From assembly GCA_026005095.1 (NCBI GenBank), contig BPKK01000006.1:1-64000 (forward strand): DNA of 64,000 nt, read 5' to 3'. Below are positions 32,871 to 40,715 of this stretch, in pieces; positions within the stretch are counted from its first letter, which is position 1, and each line of letters opens with the position of its first letter. Made by a program: the position numbers and the translations under genes. The stretch is from Silanimonas sp. GTDB lineage: Bacteria > Pseudomonadota > Gammaproteobacteria > Xanthomonadales > Xanthomonadaceae. The notes beneath the pieces were generated by a model that worked only from the letters and a program-made list of their open reading frames with translations, was not told the origin of the DNA and ran no database searches.

Positions 32871-33745
32871 AGGGTCGGGTACGCTGTGCGGTGTTCCCGG
32901 TCGCTGGCCTCGGAACCCGCTTCCTCCCCGCCACCAAGACCGTGCCCAAGGAGATGCTGCCGGTGGTCGACCGGCCGCTGATCCAGTATGCGGTGGATGA
33001 GGCCATCGATGCCGGCTGCGACACCCTGGTCTTCGTCACCAACCGCTACAAGCACGCGGTGGCCGACTACTTCGACAAGGCCTATGAGCTCGAGCAGAAG
33101 CTGGAGCGGGCGGGCAAGTCCGAGCTGCTGGCGATGATCCGAGACGTGCTGCCGCGCCATGTGCGGGCCGTGTTCGTCACCCAGGCGGAAGCCCTGGGCC
33201 TTGGACACGCCGTGCTCTGCGCCCGGTCGGTGGTGGGAGAGCAGCCCTTCGCCGTCCTGCTGCCCGACGATCTGATCTGGAACCGTGGCAAGGGGGCGAC
33301 CCGGCAGCTCGTGGAGCTGGCCGAACGCGAGTCGGCCAGCGTCATCGCGGTGCAGGACGTGCCGATCGAGCAGACCCGCAGCTACGGCATCGTGGCCACC
33401 CGCGGCGACGGCACCTCGCCGGAGATCGGCGCCATCGTCGAGAAGCCGAAGCCGGAAGAGGCGCCGAGCACGCTCGCCGTGGTTGGCCGCTACGTGCTAT
33501 CGCCGCGGATCTTCGAGCTTCTGGCCCATACCCGGCCGGGGGCGGGCGGCGAGATCCAGCTCACCGACGGCATTGCCGCCCTGCTCGGCGAGGAACGGGT
33601 GCTGGCGCACCGCTTCGAGGGCCGGCGCTTCGACTGCGGCAGCCGCATCGGCCTGATCGCGGCCACCCTGCGCTACGCCCTCGAAGACCCCGGCCTGCGC
33701 GAGGCTGCGAAGGCCCTGATGCGCGAGGCCCTGGCCGAGGGCTGA
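32867..33745 (+). CDS. galU: UTP-glucose-1-phosphate uridylyltransferase
   Basis: 292-residue bacterial UDP-glucose pyrophosphorylase. The nucleotide-binding loop is GLGTRFLPATKTVPKEML (residues 14-31), followed by VDRPLIQYAVDEA; later motifs are LGLGHAVLCA, LLPDDLIW and VEKPKPEEAPSTLAVVGRY. It makes UDP-glucose for LPS core, exopolysaccharide and trehalose. It starts with GTG overlapping the upstream stop (GTGA), with GGAGGG 8 bases before. As the last gene of the lapAB-wbpLM-like operon, it converges on a small membrane-protein gene. Confidence 0.96.
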   Translation: MKGRVRCAVFPVAGLGTRFLPATKTVPKEMLPVVDRPLIQYAVDEAIDAGCDTLVFVTNRYKHAVADYFDKAYELEQKLERAGKSELLAMIRDVLPRHVRAVFVTQAEALGLGHAVLCARSVVGEQPFAVLLPDDLIWNRGKGATRQLVELAERESASVIAVQDVPIEQTRSYGIVATRGDGTSPEIGAIVEKPKPEEAPSTLAVVGRYVLSPRIFELLAHTRPGAGGEIQLTDGIAALLGEERVLAHRFEGRRFDCGSRIGLIAATLRYALEDPGLREAAKALMREALAEG

Positions 33746-33776
33746 GGGGCAGGCCCCGGCACGGGCGCGATCCGTC

Positions 33777-34175
33777 TCAGGCAGGCAAGGCGCGAAGCGC
33801 TGCCGCCAGCGCCAGCGCGCCCAAGAAGAATGCCCCCACGGCGGCGATGAGCAGGCCGGCGCGCAGACGGCGCAGGGCCTGTGCGTCGAGCGGGCGGGGA
33901 ACTGGCCAGGACCCACCCGGCGGCCAGTGGCGCGTCTCGCCGACACGCGCCCGCAAGCGCAGCAGACTGCCCGCCAGCCCGAGCGCCGTCAGTCCCAGGG
34001 CCGCCCGCAGCGCCAGATTCCACTGCTGCATCAGTTCCAGCGCGGCTTGCGGCGAGCGGTGCCCCGACAGGACCCGGCCCTCCAGCCACCACTGCAGGGC
34101 CCAGGCCGCGCCCACCAACACGCAAGCCCAGGCGAGAAAGGCGAGAAGGAGGCGGGAGCGGTGTCGTGGCGGCAT
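33777..34175 (-). CDS. Small membrane protein of unknown function
   Basis: About 132 residues if the Met at 34175 is used; a Met at 34205 is the alternative, and neither has a clear ribosome site. Three hydrophobic stretches are visible: LLLAFLAWACVLVGAAWAL, ALRAALGLTALGLAGSLL and LLIAAVGAFFLGALALAAAL near the end. Between them is a Pro/Trp-containing loop (RHWPPGGSWPVPRPLD). I recognise no family. It converges on galU (31-base gap) and is divergent from the amine oxidase gene, sharing a 60-base gap with it. Confidence 0.5.
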   Translation of the reverse strand: MPPRHRSRLLLAFLAWACVLVGAAWALQWWLEGRVLSGHRSPQAALELMQQWNLALRAALGLTALGLAGSLLRLRARVGETRHWPPGGSWPVPRPLDAQALRRLRAGLLIAAVGAFFLGALALAAALRALPA

Positions 34176-34235
34176 GGCTCGTCGGCGGCAGGGGGGAGGC
34201 GGCATCCTAGCCGGATCCGATCTCCGAGGAACGTC

Positions 34236-35528
34236 GTGCCGGCCCCCTCCAGCTACTATCTCGCCAGCCTTCCGCCGCAGCCCGGCCTGCCGCGCCTGCA
34301 GGGCCGCCATGCGGCTCAGGTCTGCATCGTTGGCGCCGGGTTCGCCGGCCTCGGTACGGCCTGTTCGCTACTCGAGCGCGGCGTTCGCGAGGTGCTGGTG
34401 CTGGAAGCGGAGACGGTGGCTCACGGGGCCTCGGGCCGCAATGGCGGTTTCGTCTTCGCCGGCTATTCGCTGGGCGAGGCCGCCCTGCTCGACCGGCTCG
34501 GCCCGGAGCGGGCCCGGACCCTCTACCGCCGCACCCGCGAGGCCGTGGCCCGGGTACGCGAGCGGACGCTTCGCCATGCCATCGACTGCGACCGGGTGGA
34601 GGGCGGGGTGCTATGGGCCAACTGGTTCCGTGACCCTGCAGTGCTCGAGGCGCGCCGCCGCCTGCTTGCCGAGCACTTCGACACCCGCTGGGAGCCGGTG
34701 TCGCGGGAGGAACTCGCCGCCCTGCTCGGCACGACGCGCTATTCCGGCGCGCTCTTCGAGCGCGAGGCCTTCCACTTCCACCCCCTGAAATATGCCCTCG
34801 GCCTGGCCTCGGCCATCGGCCAGGCAGGCGGGCGCTGTTTCGAGCACAGCCCGGCCCTGGCGCTGGAGCGCCGGGGCGCCGGCTGGCGGGTGCGCACGCC
34901 GGAAGGGGAGGTCGAGGCCGAGCACGTGCTGCTGGCCTGCGGCGGCTACCTTGCCGGCCTCGTGCCGCGCATCGACGCGGCCGTGCTGCCGATCGCCACC
35001 TACATCGTCGTGACCGAGCCGCTCGGAGCCCAGGCTGCGGACTTCATCCGCACCCCGGCCGCGGTCTACGACACCCGTTTTGCCTTCGACTACTACCGCC
35101 TGCTGCCTGATACCCGCCTGCTCTGGGGCGGGCGAATCTCGGTGCGCGACCGCGCGCCTGCCGCCGTGGAGCGCCTGCTGCGCCGCGACCTCGCCCGGGT
35201 CTTTCCGGGGCTGGCCGGCGTGCGCATCGACTACGCCTGGTCGGGGCTCATGAGCTACGCCCGCCACGAAATGCCGCAGCTCGGCCAGATCGCACCGGGG
35301 CTCTGGTATGCCCAGGCCTTCGGCGGGCATGGCGTGGCCCCGACCACGGTGGCGGGCGATGTGTTGGCCGCCGCCATCGTCGAGGCTGACCCGGCCTGGC
35401 AGGACTTCGCTCCCTTCGGCCTCGACTCCGCGCTGAAGCCCTTTGGCTACCTCGGCGCCCAAGCCAGCTATTGGTGGCTGCAGGGCAGGGACGCATGGAA
35501 GGACTGGTGTGAGCGTCTCGTCGGCTAA
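34236..35528 (+). CDS. FAD-dependent oxidoreductase, PuuB/DAO family
   Basis: 430-residue flavoprotein of the DAO family. The FAD dinucleotide fold is VCIVGAGFAGLGTA (residues 29-42), followed by ETVAHGASGRNGGFVF, the pattern of gamma-glutamylputrescine oxidase and related amine oxidases. C-terminal landmarks are LLWGGRISVRD and YAQAFGGHGVAPTT. It would oxidise an amine or amino acid to the imine with release of hydrogen peroxide. GTG at 34236 is chosen because GAGGA lies 5 bases upstream and the N-terminus then fits the family; the frame stays open far upstream but overlaps the opposite-strand gene. No other putrescine-pathway genes are adjacent, so the substrate is open. A strong terminator follows. 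Confidence 0.9.
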   Translation: MPAPSSYYLASLPPQPGLPRLQGRHAAQVCIVGAGFAGLGTACSLLERGVREVLVLEAETVAHGASGRNGGFVFAGYSLGEAALLDRLGPERARTLYRRTREAVARVRERTLRHAIDCDRVEGGVLWANWFRDPAVLEARRRLLAEHFDTRWEPVSREELAALLGTTRYSGALFEREAFHFHPLKYALGLASAIGQAGGRCFEHSPALALERRGAGWRVRTPEGEVEAEHVLLACGGYLAGLVPRIDAAVLPIATYIVVTEPLGAQAADFIRTPAAVYDTRFAFDYYRLLPDTRLLWGGRISVRDRAPAAVERLLRRDLARVFPGLAGVRIDYAWSGLMSYARHEMPQLGQIAPGLWYAQAFGGHGVAPTTVAGDVLAAAIVEADPAWQDFAPFGLDSALKPFGYLGAQASYWWLQGRDAWKDWCERLVG

Positions 35529-35569
35529 GCGGGGGTAGTCCGCTGCCGAAGGGGGAGATGCTCGCAGAC

Positions 35570-35598
35570 GGAAAGGCCCGGCAACGCCGGGCCTTTCC
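35570..35598. terminator. Strong bidirectional terminator
   Basis: A perfect 13-base stem (GGAAAGGCCCGGC / GCCGGGCCTTTCC) with an AAC loop sits between the convergent amine-oxidase gene and fadA. The A/T-containing base of the stem gives short A and T runs on both strands. It is the longest perfect hairpin I noticed in the window. Confidence 0.85.
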
Positions 35599-35649
35599 AT
35601 GTCATGCCGGTAGCCGCGCGCCGGGCTGCGGCAAGGGCCAGGAGCGGAT

Positions 35650-36846
35650 TCAGAGAGCTTCGAAGATGCCCGCCGCCCCCATGCCGGTGCCGATACACAT
35701 GGTCACCATGCCGTACTTCTGCTTCCGGCGCCGCAGGCCATGCACCAGGGTGGCAGTACGGATCGCGCCGGTGGCGCCCAGCGGGTGGCCAAGTGCGATG
35801 GCGCCACCCAGTGGGTTGACCTTCGCCGGGTCGAGCCCGCAGGTGCGGATCACCGCCAGGGCCTGAGCAGCGAAGGCTTCGTTGAGCTCGATCCAGTCCA
35901 GCTGGTCCTGCGTCAGGCCGGCCTGTTTGAGGGCTTTCGGGATCGCCTCGATCGGGCCGATACCCATCACCTCCGGTCGCACACCGGCCACCGAGAAGCT
36001 GACGAAGCGCGCCAGCGGGGTCAGGCCGTAGTCCTTGATGGCCTGTTCGGAGGCCAGCAGTACCGCGCCAGCGCCATCGCTCATCTGCGAGCTGTTGCCG
36101 GCGGTCACCGAACCGCCCATGCGGAACACTGGTTTCAGACGGGCCAAGCCCTCGAGCGAGGTGTCGGCGCGCGGGCCCTCGTCGGTATCCACCACCTTCT
36201 CGGCGATCCGGACGGTATTCCCTTCCAGTACCGGCTGGCGCGAACGCACCGTGTAGGGACTGATCTCCTCGCGGAACTCGCCGGCGGCGATCGCGGCGAG
36301 CGCCTTCTGATGCGAGGCGAGCGCGAAGGCATCCTGGTCCTCGCGGCCCACCTTCCACTCCTCGGCCACTTTCTCGGCAGTGATACCCATGCCATAGGCA
36401 ATGGCGACGTGATCGTTGTCGAACACGGAGGGCGCCATGGCCACCTTATTGCCCATCATCGGCACCATGCTCATGGATTCGGTGCCGCCGGCCAGCATCA
36501 GGTCGGCATTGCCGAGGCGGATCTGGTCGGCCGCCAGTGCCACGGCCTGCAGGCCGGAGGAGCAGAAGCGGTTGATGGTCTGCGCGGCCACGGTATTCGG
36601 CAGGCCGGCCAGCAACACACCGATGCGCGCCACGTTCATGCCCTGCTCGGCCTCCGGCATGGCGCAGCCGATGATGGCGTCGTCGATGCGCGAGAGGTCG
36701 ATACCCGGGGCCTGTGCCACGACGCTCTTCAGCACGTGGGCCAGCAGGTCGTCAGGGCGGGTGTTGCGAAAAAAGCCGCGCGGGGCCTTGCCCACCGGAG
36801 TGCGGGTGGCGGCGACGATGTAGGCGTCTTGAACTTGCTTGCTCAT
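35650..36846 (-). CDS. fadA: Acetyl-CoA C-acyltransferase (3-ketoacyl-CoA thiolase)
   Basis: 398-residue thiolase that cleaves 3-ketoacyl-CoA with CoA in the last step of beta-oxidation. The nucleophilic Cys is in TINRFCSSGLQA (about residue 92), the acid-base His in GHPLGATGAIR, and the second Cys in VTMCIGTGMGAAGIFEAL at the C-terminus. The N-terminus VQDAYIVAATRTPVGKAPRG is typical. It lies 20 bases downstream of the fadN-like gene on the same strand, forming a two-gene operon that ends at the strong hairpin at 35570-35598. Regulation is probably by the TetR protein encoded upstream of fadN. Confidence 0.96.
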   Translation of the reverse strand: MSKQVQDAYIVAATRTPVGKAPRGFFRNTRPDDLLAHVLKSVVAQAPGIDLSRIDDAIIGCAMPEAEQGMNVARIGVLLAGLPNTVAAQTINRFCSSGLQAVALAADQIRLGNADLMLAGGTESMSMVPMMGNKVAMAPSVFDNDHVAIAYGMGITAEKVAEEWKVGREDQDAFALASHQKALAAIAAGEFREEISPYTVRSRQPVLEGNTVRIAEKVVDTDEGPRADTSLEGLARLKPVFRMGGSVTAGNSSQMSDGAGAVLLASEQAIKDYGLTPLARFVSFSVAGVRPEVMGIGPIEAIPKALKQAGLTQDQLDWIELNEAFAAQALAVIRTCGLDPAKVNPLGGAIALGHPLGATGAIRTATLVHGLRRRKQKYGMVTMCIGTGMGAAGIFEAL

Positions 36847-36866
36847 GGAGGTGTCCTCGTCGTCCG

Positions 36867-39236
36867 TCAGTTACGCAGCGGCTTGCCGGTCTTCAGCATG
36901 TGGGCGATGCGCTCCTGGGTCTTCGGCATCTGGGCAAGCGCGACGAAGTGCTCGCGCTCCAGGCGGATCAGCCAGTCCTCGTCCACGGTGGCGCCGCGGT
37001 CGATCTCGCCGCCCGAGAGCACGGTGGCGATACGGGTGGCGATCTCCATGTCGTGCGGGCTGATCATCCGCCCCTCGAGCATGTTCACCAGCATCATCTT
37101 GAAGGTGGCAATGCCGACGTCGCCGGCGGCAGTGATCTGGCGGTTCGGCAGCGGTGGGCGATAGCCGGCCTCGGCCATGGCTAGCGCGGTCTGGCGCGCC
37201 ACGTGCAGCAGCTCGTGCTCATGGAAGACCACGATGTCGGACTCGCGCAGCAGGCCCAGTTCCTTCGCCTCGAGCGCCGAGGATGAGACCTTGCCCATGG
37301 CCACGGTCTCGAACATTGGCTTCAGCTCGGCGAACACATCGCCGTTCTTCGCCCGGGCCGAGGCGCGGGCGGCAATCTCCTTCAGGCCGCCACCCGCCGG
37401 CAGCAGACCCACGCCGGCTTCCACAAGACCGATGTAGCTCTCGAGATGGGCCACGGTGCGGGCCGCGTGCATCTGGAACTCACAGCCGCCGCCAAGAGCG
37501 AGGCCGCGAACCGCCGCCACCACCGGCACCAGCGCATACTTGATGCGCTGGCTGGTGGCTTGGAAGGTGGCGACCATCGCGGTGAAGTCGTCGATGCGAC
37601 CGGCTTGCAGCGCCGCCAGCGCACCGGCCAGGTCGGCGCCAGCCGAGAACGGCGTCTTCGGCTGCCAGATGACAAGCCCGCGGAAGTCCTTCTCGGCGAC
37701 GTCGATCGCCTGCTGGATGCCGGCCAGCACGCCATCTGAGACGGTATGCATCTTGGTCTTGAAGCTCAGCACAGCGATGCCGTCGCCATCGGTCCACAGG
37801 CGCACCGCGTCGGTCTCGAACACCGTGGTGCCGGGATTGGCCGGAGCCTCGCCGATCACGGTTTCCGGGAAACGCTGGCGGGCATAGACGGGCAGGGCAG
37901 AGCGGGGCAGGACGGCATTGCGGGCCGGGCTGAAGCTACCTTCCGCCGAGTGCACGCCGGTACGGCCATCGCTCACCCAGGCCGGCAGCGGCGCGCTGGC
38001 CATGGCCTTGCCGGCAGCGATGTCCTCGGCGATCCATGCGGCCACCTGCTCCCAGCCGGCGGCCTGCCAGGTTTCGAAGGGACCGAGACTCCAGCCATAG
38101 CCCCAGCGCATGGCGAAGTCGACGTCGCGCGCAGTATCGGCGATGGAGTGCAGGTGGAAGGCAGCGTAGTGGAAGAGATCACGGAAGATCGCCCAGAGAA
38201 ACTGCGCCTGCGGATGCGCATGTGCGCGCAGCTTGGCGAACTTCTCGGCCGGGTTCTTGAGTTTCAGGATCTCGACGACCTCGGGGTTCGCTTCGGCGCC
38301 GATCGGGCGGTAGTCCTGCTTGGCGAGATCAAGGACGAGGATGTCCTTGCCCTGCTTCTTGTAGATGCCAGCACCGGCCTTCTGGCCCAGCGCGCCCTGG
38401 GCGATCAGTGCCTGCAGCCAGTCAGGGGCCTTGAAGTAGGCATGCCAGGGGTCATCCGGCAAAGTGTCGGCCATGGTCTTGATGACATGAGCCATGGTGT
38501 CGAGGCCGACCACATCCGAGGTGCGATAGGTGGCCGACTTCGGGCGGCCGATCAGCGGGCCGGTGACGGCATCCACCTCGTCGAAGCCGAGGCCGAGGCG
38601 CTGGGTGTGGTGCATGCCGGCCAGGATCGAGAACACGCCGATGCGGTTGCCGATGAAGTTGGGCGTGTCCTTGGCATAGACCACACCCTTGCCCAGCGTG
38701 GTGGTGAGGAAGGTCTCGAGCCCCTGCAGTACCGCCGGCTCGGTACCGGCGCAGGGAATCAGCTCGGCAAGATGCATGTAGCGCGGCGGATTGAAGAAGT
38801 GCACGCCGCAGAAGCGCGGGCGGACCGCCACCGGCATGGCTTCGGCCAGCGCGTTGATCGAGAGCCCGGAGGTGTTCGAGGCAACGATGGCGTGCGGCGC
38901 CACGTGTGGTGCGATCTTCTCGTAGAGCGCCTTCTTCCACTCCATCTTCTCGGCGATGGCCTCAATGATGAGGTCGCAGTCCGCGAGAAGGGGGAGGTGC
39001 TGCTCGTAGTTGGCCGGCGTGATCGCCGCCGCCCTGGCCTTGCTGGCCAGCGGAGCTGGCGAGAGCTTGCCCAGGTTGGCAATGGCCTTCTGGACGATGC
39101 CGTTCTTGTCGCCTTCCTTGGCCGGAAGGTCGAAGAGCAGGGTATCGACGTCGGCATTGACGAGGTGGGCGGCGATTTGCGCGCCCATCACGCCGGCGCC
39201 GAGCACCGCCACTTTGCGGATTCGAAGCTGGGACAT
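36867..39236 (-). CDS. fadN: 3-hydroxyacyl-CoA dehydrogenase / enoyl-CoA hydratase, FadN type
   Basis: 789-residue multifunctional beta-oxidation protein with the dehydrogenase first: Rossmann motif VAVLGAGVMGAQIA (residues 9-22), catalytic His in GVHFFNPPRYMHLAEL, and a repeated HADH C-terminal region. The enoyl-CoA hydratase/crotonase domain comes second (about residue 490 on), with FSAGADLAGALAA and LALGGGCEFQMHA oxyanion-hole loops. This order is opposite to E. coli FadB and equals Bacillus FadN, which is also 789 residues. Met at 39236 gives the family N-terminus; the Pro/Arg-rich upstream frame is not used. It precedes fadA by 20 bases. A perfect inverted repeat lies 67 bases upstream of the start. 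Confidence 0.94.
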   Translation of the reverse strand: MSQLRIRKVAVLGAGVMGAQIAAHLVNADVDTLLFDLPAKEGDKNGIVQKAIANLGKLSPAPLASKARAAAITPANYEQHLPLLADCDLIIEAIAEKMEWKKALYEKIAPHVAPHAIVASNTSGLSINALAEAMPVAVRPRFCGVHFFNPPRYMHLAELIPCAGTEPAVLQGLETFLTTTLGKGVVYAKDTPNFIGNRIGVFSILAGMHHTQRLGLGFDEVDAVTGPLIGRPKSATYRTSDVVGLDTMAHVIKTMADTLPDDPWHAYFKAPDWLQALIAQGALGQKAGAGIYKKQGKDILVLDLAKQDYRPIGAEANPEVVEILKLKNPAEKFAKLRAHAHPQAQFLWAIFRDLFHYAAFHLHSIADTARDVDFAMRWGYGWSLGPFETWQAAGWEQVAAWIAEDIAAGKAMASAPLPAWVSDGRTGVHSAEGSFSPARNAVLPRSALPVYARQRFPETVIGEAPANPGTTVFETDAVRLWTDGDGIAVLSFKTKMHTVSDGVLAGIQQAIDVAEKDFRGLVIWQPKTPFSAGADLAGALAALQAGRIDDFTAMVATFQATSQRIKYALVPVVAAVRGLALGGGCEFQMHAARTVAHLESYIGLVEAGVGLLPAGGGLKEIAARASARAKNGDVFAELKPMFETVAMGKVSSSALEAKELGLLRESDIVVFHEHELLHVARQTALAMAEAGYRPPLPNRQITAAGDVGIATFKMMLVNMLEGRMISPHDMEIATRIATVLSGGEIDRGATVDEDWLIRLEREHFVALAQMPKTQERIAHMLKTGKPLRN

Positions 39237-39302
39237 GGGGACTCCGTTGGGGGAGGGAGAGGCCGGTTCGGGCCGGGCGGGGCGGGGCCTCGCCCGGCAA
39301 AG

Positions 39303-39318
39303 CATACGCCAGCGTATG
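39303..39318. promoter_or_regulatory. Perfect 7-2-7 inverted repeat upstream of fadN
   Basis: CATACGC and GCGTATG are perfect inverted arms separated by CA, centred about 75 bases upstream of the fadN start and just past the end of the TetR gene. Size and place fit an operator for a dimeric repressor controlling fadN-fadA. The likely binder is the TetR protein encoded at 39343-39966, but its sequence differs from the boxes near that gene's own promoter. Confidence 0.5.
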
Positions 39319-39342
39319 GGGCTTTCGTAAAGAGGGGGTGCC

Positions 39343-39966
39343 TCAGGCCGCCCGCAGGCCGGCGGCGGCGAAGCGCACCAGCTGCCGCGCCGCCTGCTCG
39401 CAGTGCTGCTTCTCGCTGGTGCCGGCCGGCCGTTTGATCAGGCCGAAGTCGGCCATGGCATAGGTGAGCGCCCCGGCCACGAAATCGAGGCGCCAGTAGA
39501 GGTCCTCCTTGGCCAGGCCGGGCACGCATTCGGCGATGGCCTTGGCGAATTCGCGCAGCACATGGCCGTAGTTGTCGGAGAGGAACTTGCGCAGGCCGTC
39601 GTTCTTCTCGGCGAAGGCGCGGGCCAGCACGCGGACGAAGGCGGCCCCGCCGTGCTGGCGGTCGAGGGTGAGCGCAAGCGGCGGTCCGATGAAAGCCTCG
39701 AGCACCGCCTCGAGGTCTCCGGGCCTTGCCTGCCGGGCCTCGGCGAGCTGCCTCAGGCGCCTCTCGCTCATGTCGTCCATACGCCGGCGGAACACCTCGT
39801 TGATGAGGTTTTCCTTCGAGCCGAAGTGGTAGTTCACCGCGGCGATGTTGACATCGGCCCGGCTGGTGACCTGCCGCAGCGAGGTGCCGGCGAAACCGTG
39901 GATGGCGAACAGTTCCTCGGCAGCTCCGAGGATGCGTTCCTTGGTGTTGAAGTGGGTGCTGCTCAT
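39343..39966 (-). CDS. TetR-family regulator, PsrA-like
   Basis: 207-residue regulator. The DNA-binding domain TKERILGAAEELFAIHGFAG, then TSLRQVTSRADVNIAAVNYHFGSKENLI (residues 8-56), closely resembles PsrA of Pseudomonas, which represses fadBA and is released by long-chain fatty acids. The C-terminal region also follows PsrA order (GLRKFLSDNYGHVLREFAKA, then LYWRLDFVAGALTYAM). It is upstream of fadN-fadA on the same strand (106-base gap) and divergent from ndk. GAGG lies 6 bases before the ATG. Three palindromic boxes in the 214-base region upstream are candidate operators for autorepression. Ligand and targets are inferred. Confidence 0.9.
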   Translation of the reverse strand: MSSTHFNTKERILGAAEELFAIHGFAGTSLRQVTSRADVNIAAVNYHFGSKENLINEVFRRRMDDMSERRLRQLAEARQARPGDLEAVLEAFIGPPLALTLDRQHGGAAFVRVLARAFAEKNDGLRKFLSDNYGHVLREFAKAIAECVPGLAKEDLYWRLDFVAGALTYAMADFGLIKRPAGTSEKQHCEQAARQLVRFAAAGLRAA

Positions 39967-39979
39967 GGCGGGCCTCGTT

Positions 39980-39989
39980 CAAACGCTTG
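39980..39989. promoter_or_regulatory. Palindromic box 1 (CAAACGCTTG)
   Basis: Near-palindrome with one mismatched pair, 14 bases upstream of the TetR start codon (minus strand). It shares the CAA..CGCTTG pattern with two further boxes 41 and 122 bases away. Candidate operator for autoregulation. Confidence 0.4.
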
Positions 39990-40020
39990 CTGCAAGCCTG
40001 CGATGGAGGGGTGCCCCGGT

Positions 40021-40030
40021 CAAGCACTTG
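40021..40030. promoter_or_regulatory. Palindromic box 2 (CAAGCACTTG)
   Basis: Second copy, flanked by T and A so that the near-palindrome extends to 12 bases (TCAAGCACTTGA). It lies between the TetR gene and ndk. Confidence 0.4.
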
Positions 40031-40101
40031 ATTGAATCGCTGCGTCGGGCGACACGGCCGCGCAGCCTGCCGTTCCGTGAACCGGCCTCCACAATGCGCC
40101 G

Positions 40102-40111
40102 TAAGCGCTTG
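40102..40111. promoter_or_regulatory. Palindromic box 3 (TAAGCGCTTG), overlapping the ndk -35
   Basis: Contains the perfect palindrome AAGCGCTT and overlaps the first three bases of the ndk -35 hexamer (40109-40114). A protein bound here would compete with RNA polymerase. Confidence 0.4.
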
Positions 40112-40138
40112 TCTCGGAAAAAAAAGTCCGCCTATACT
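40109..40138 (+). promoter_or_regulatory. Sigma70-type promoter of ndk
   Basis: TTGTCT (40109-40114), an 18-base spacer containing an A8 run, and TATACT (40133-40138). The start of transcription would be near 40145, giving a leader of about 36 bases with AAAGG 9 bases before the ndk ATG. Confidence 0.65.
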
Positions 40139-40180
40139 GGCAGTCTTACCCGCTTTTCCTATTGACAAAGGTTTGCAAAC

Positions 40181-40606
40181 ATGGCCATCGAACGCACCAT
40201 TTCGATCATCAAGCCGGATGCCGTCGCGAAGAACGTGATCGGCAAGATCTACTCCCGTTTCGAGGAGGCCGGCCTGAAGATCGTGGCGGCGAAGATGAAG
40301 CAGCTCTCCCGCAAGGAAGCCGAGGGCTTTTATGCGGTGCACAAGGAGCGCCCGTTCTTCAATGCCCTGGTCGAGTTCATGACCTCGGGCCCGGTGATGA
40401 TCCAGGTACTGGAAGGCGAGAACGCGGTGGCCAAGAACCGCGAGCTGATGGGCGCCACCAATCCGAAAGACGCTGCCCCGGGCACCATCCGCGCCGACTT
40501 TGCGCAGTCGATCGATGCCAATGCCGTGCACGGCTCGGACAGCCTCGAGAACGCAGCGATCGAAATCGCCTATTTCTTCAGCGCCACCGAGCTCTGCCCG
40601 CGCTGA
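40181..40606 (+). CDS. ndk: Nucleoside diphosphate kinase
   Basis: 141-residue enzyme that equalises NTP pools by phosphate transfer through an active-site histidine, here in [12 protein letters not shown] (about residue 116). The N-terminus [18 protein letters not shown] and the Kpn-loop region are typical, and the length is normal. It is the first gene of the ndk-rlmN-pilW-rodZ-yfgM-bamB-der run conserved in gammaproteobacteria, and has its own promoter at 40109-40138. A palindromic box overlapping that promoter raises the possibility of control by the divergent PsrA-like regulator. Confidence 0.98.
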   Translation: MAIERTISIIKPDAVAKNVIGKIYSRFEEAGLKIVAAKMKQLSRKEAEGFYAVHKERPFFNALVEFMTSGPVMIQVLEGENAVAKNRELMGATNPKDAAPGTIRADFAQSIDANAVHGSDSLENAAIEIAYFFSATELCPR

Positions 40607-40715
40607 TCCATCGAGCCCCGCCGGCTGCGCCGCGGTGAATACACCAGTCTTCCCACCCCAAGCCTCCCCTGCGCCGGACGACGCCCCGGCGCCCGGGTCG
40701 CTGCGTGCGCTGGTG

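Noticed and set aside
33748-33760. GGGGC-AG-GCCCC after galU as a terminator
   Set aside because: The two-base loop is too small and no T-run follows.
40163-40168. Perfect TTGACA just before the ndk start codon
   Set aside because: A -10 at the proper distance would fall inside ndk; the upstream TTGTCT-18-TATACT pair fits far better.
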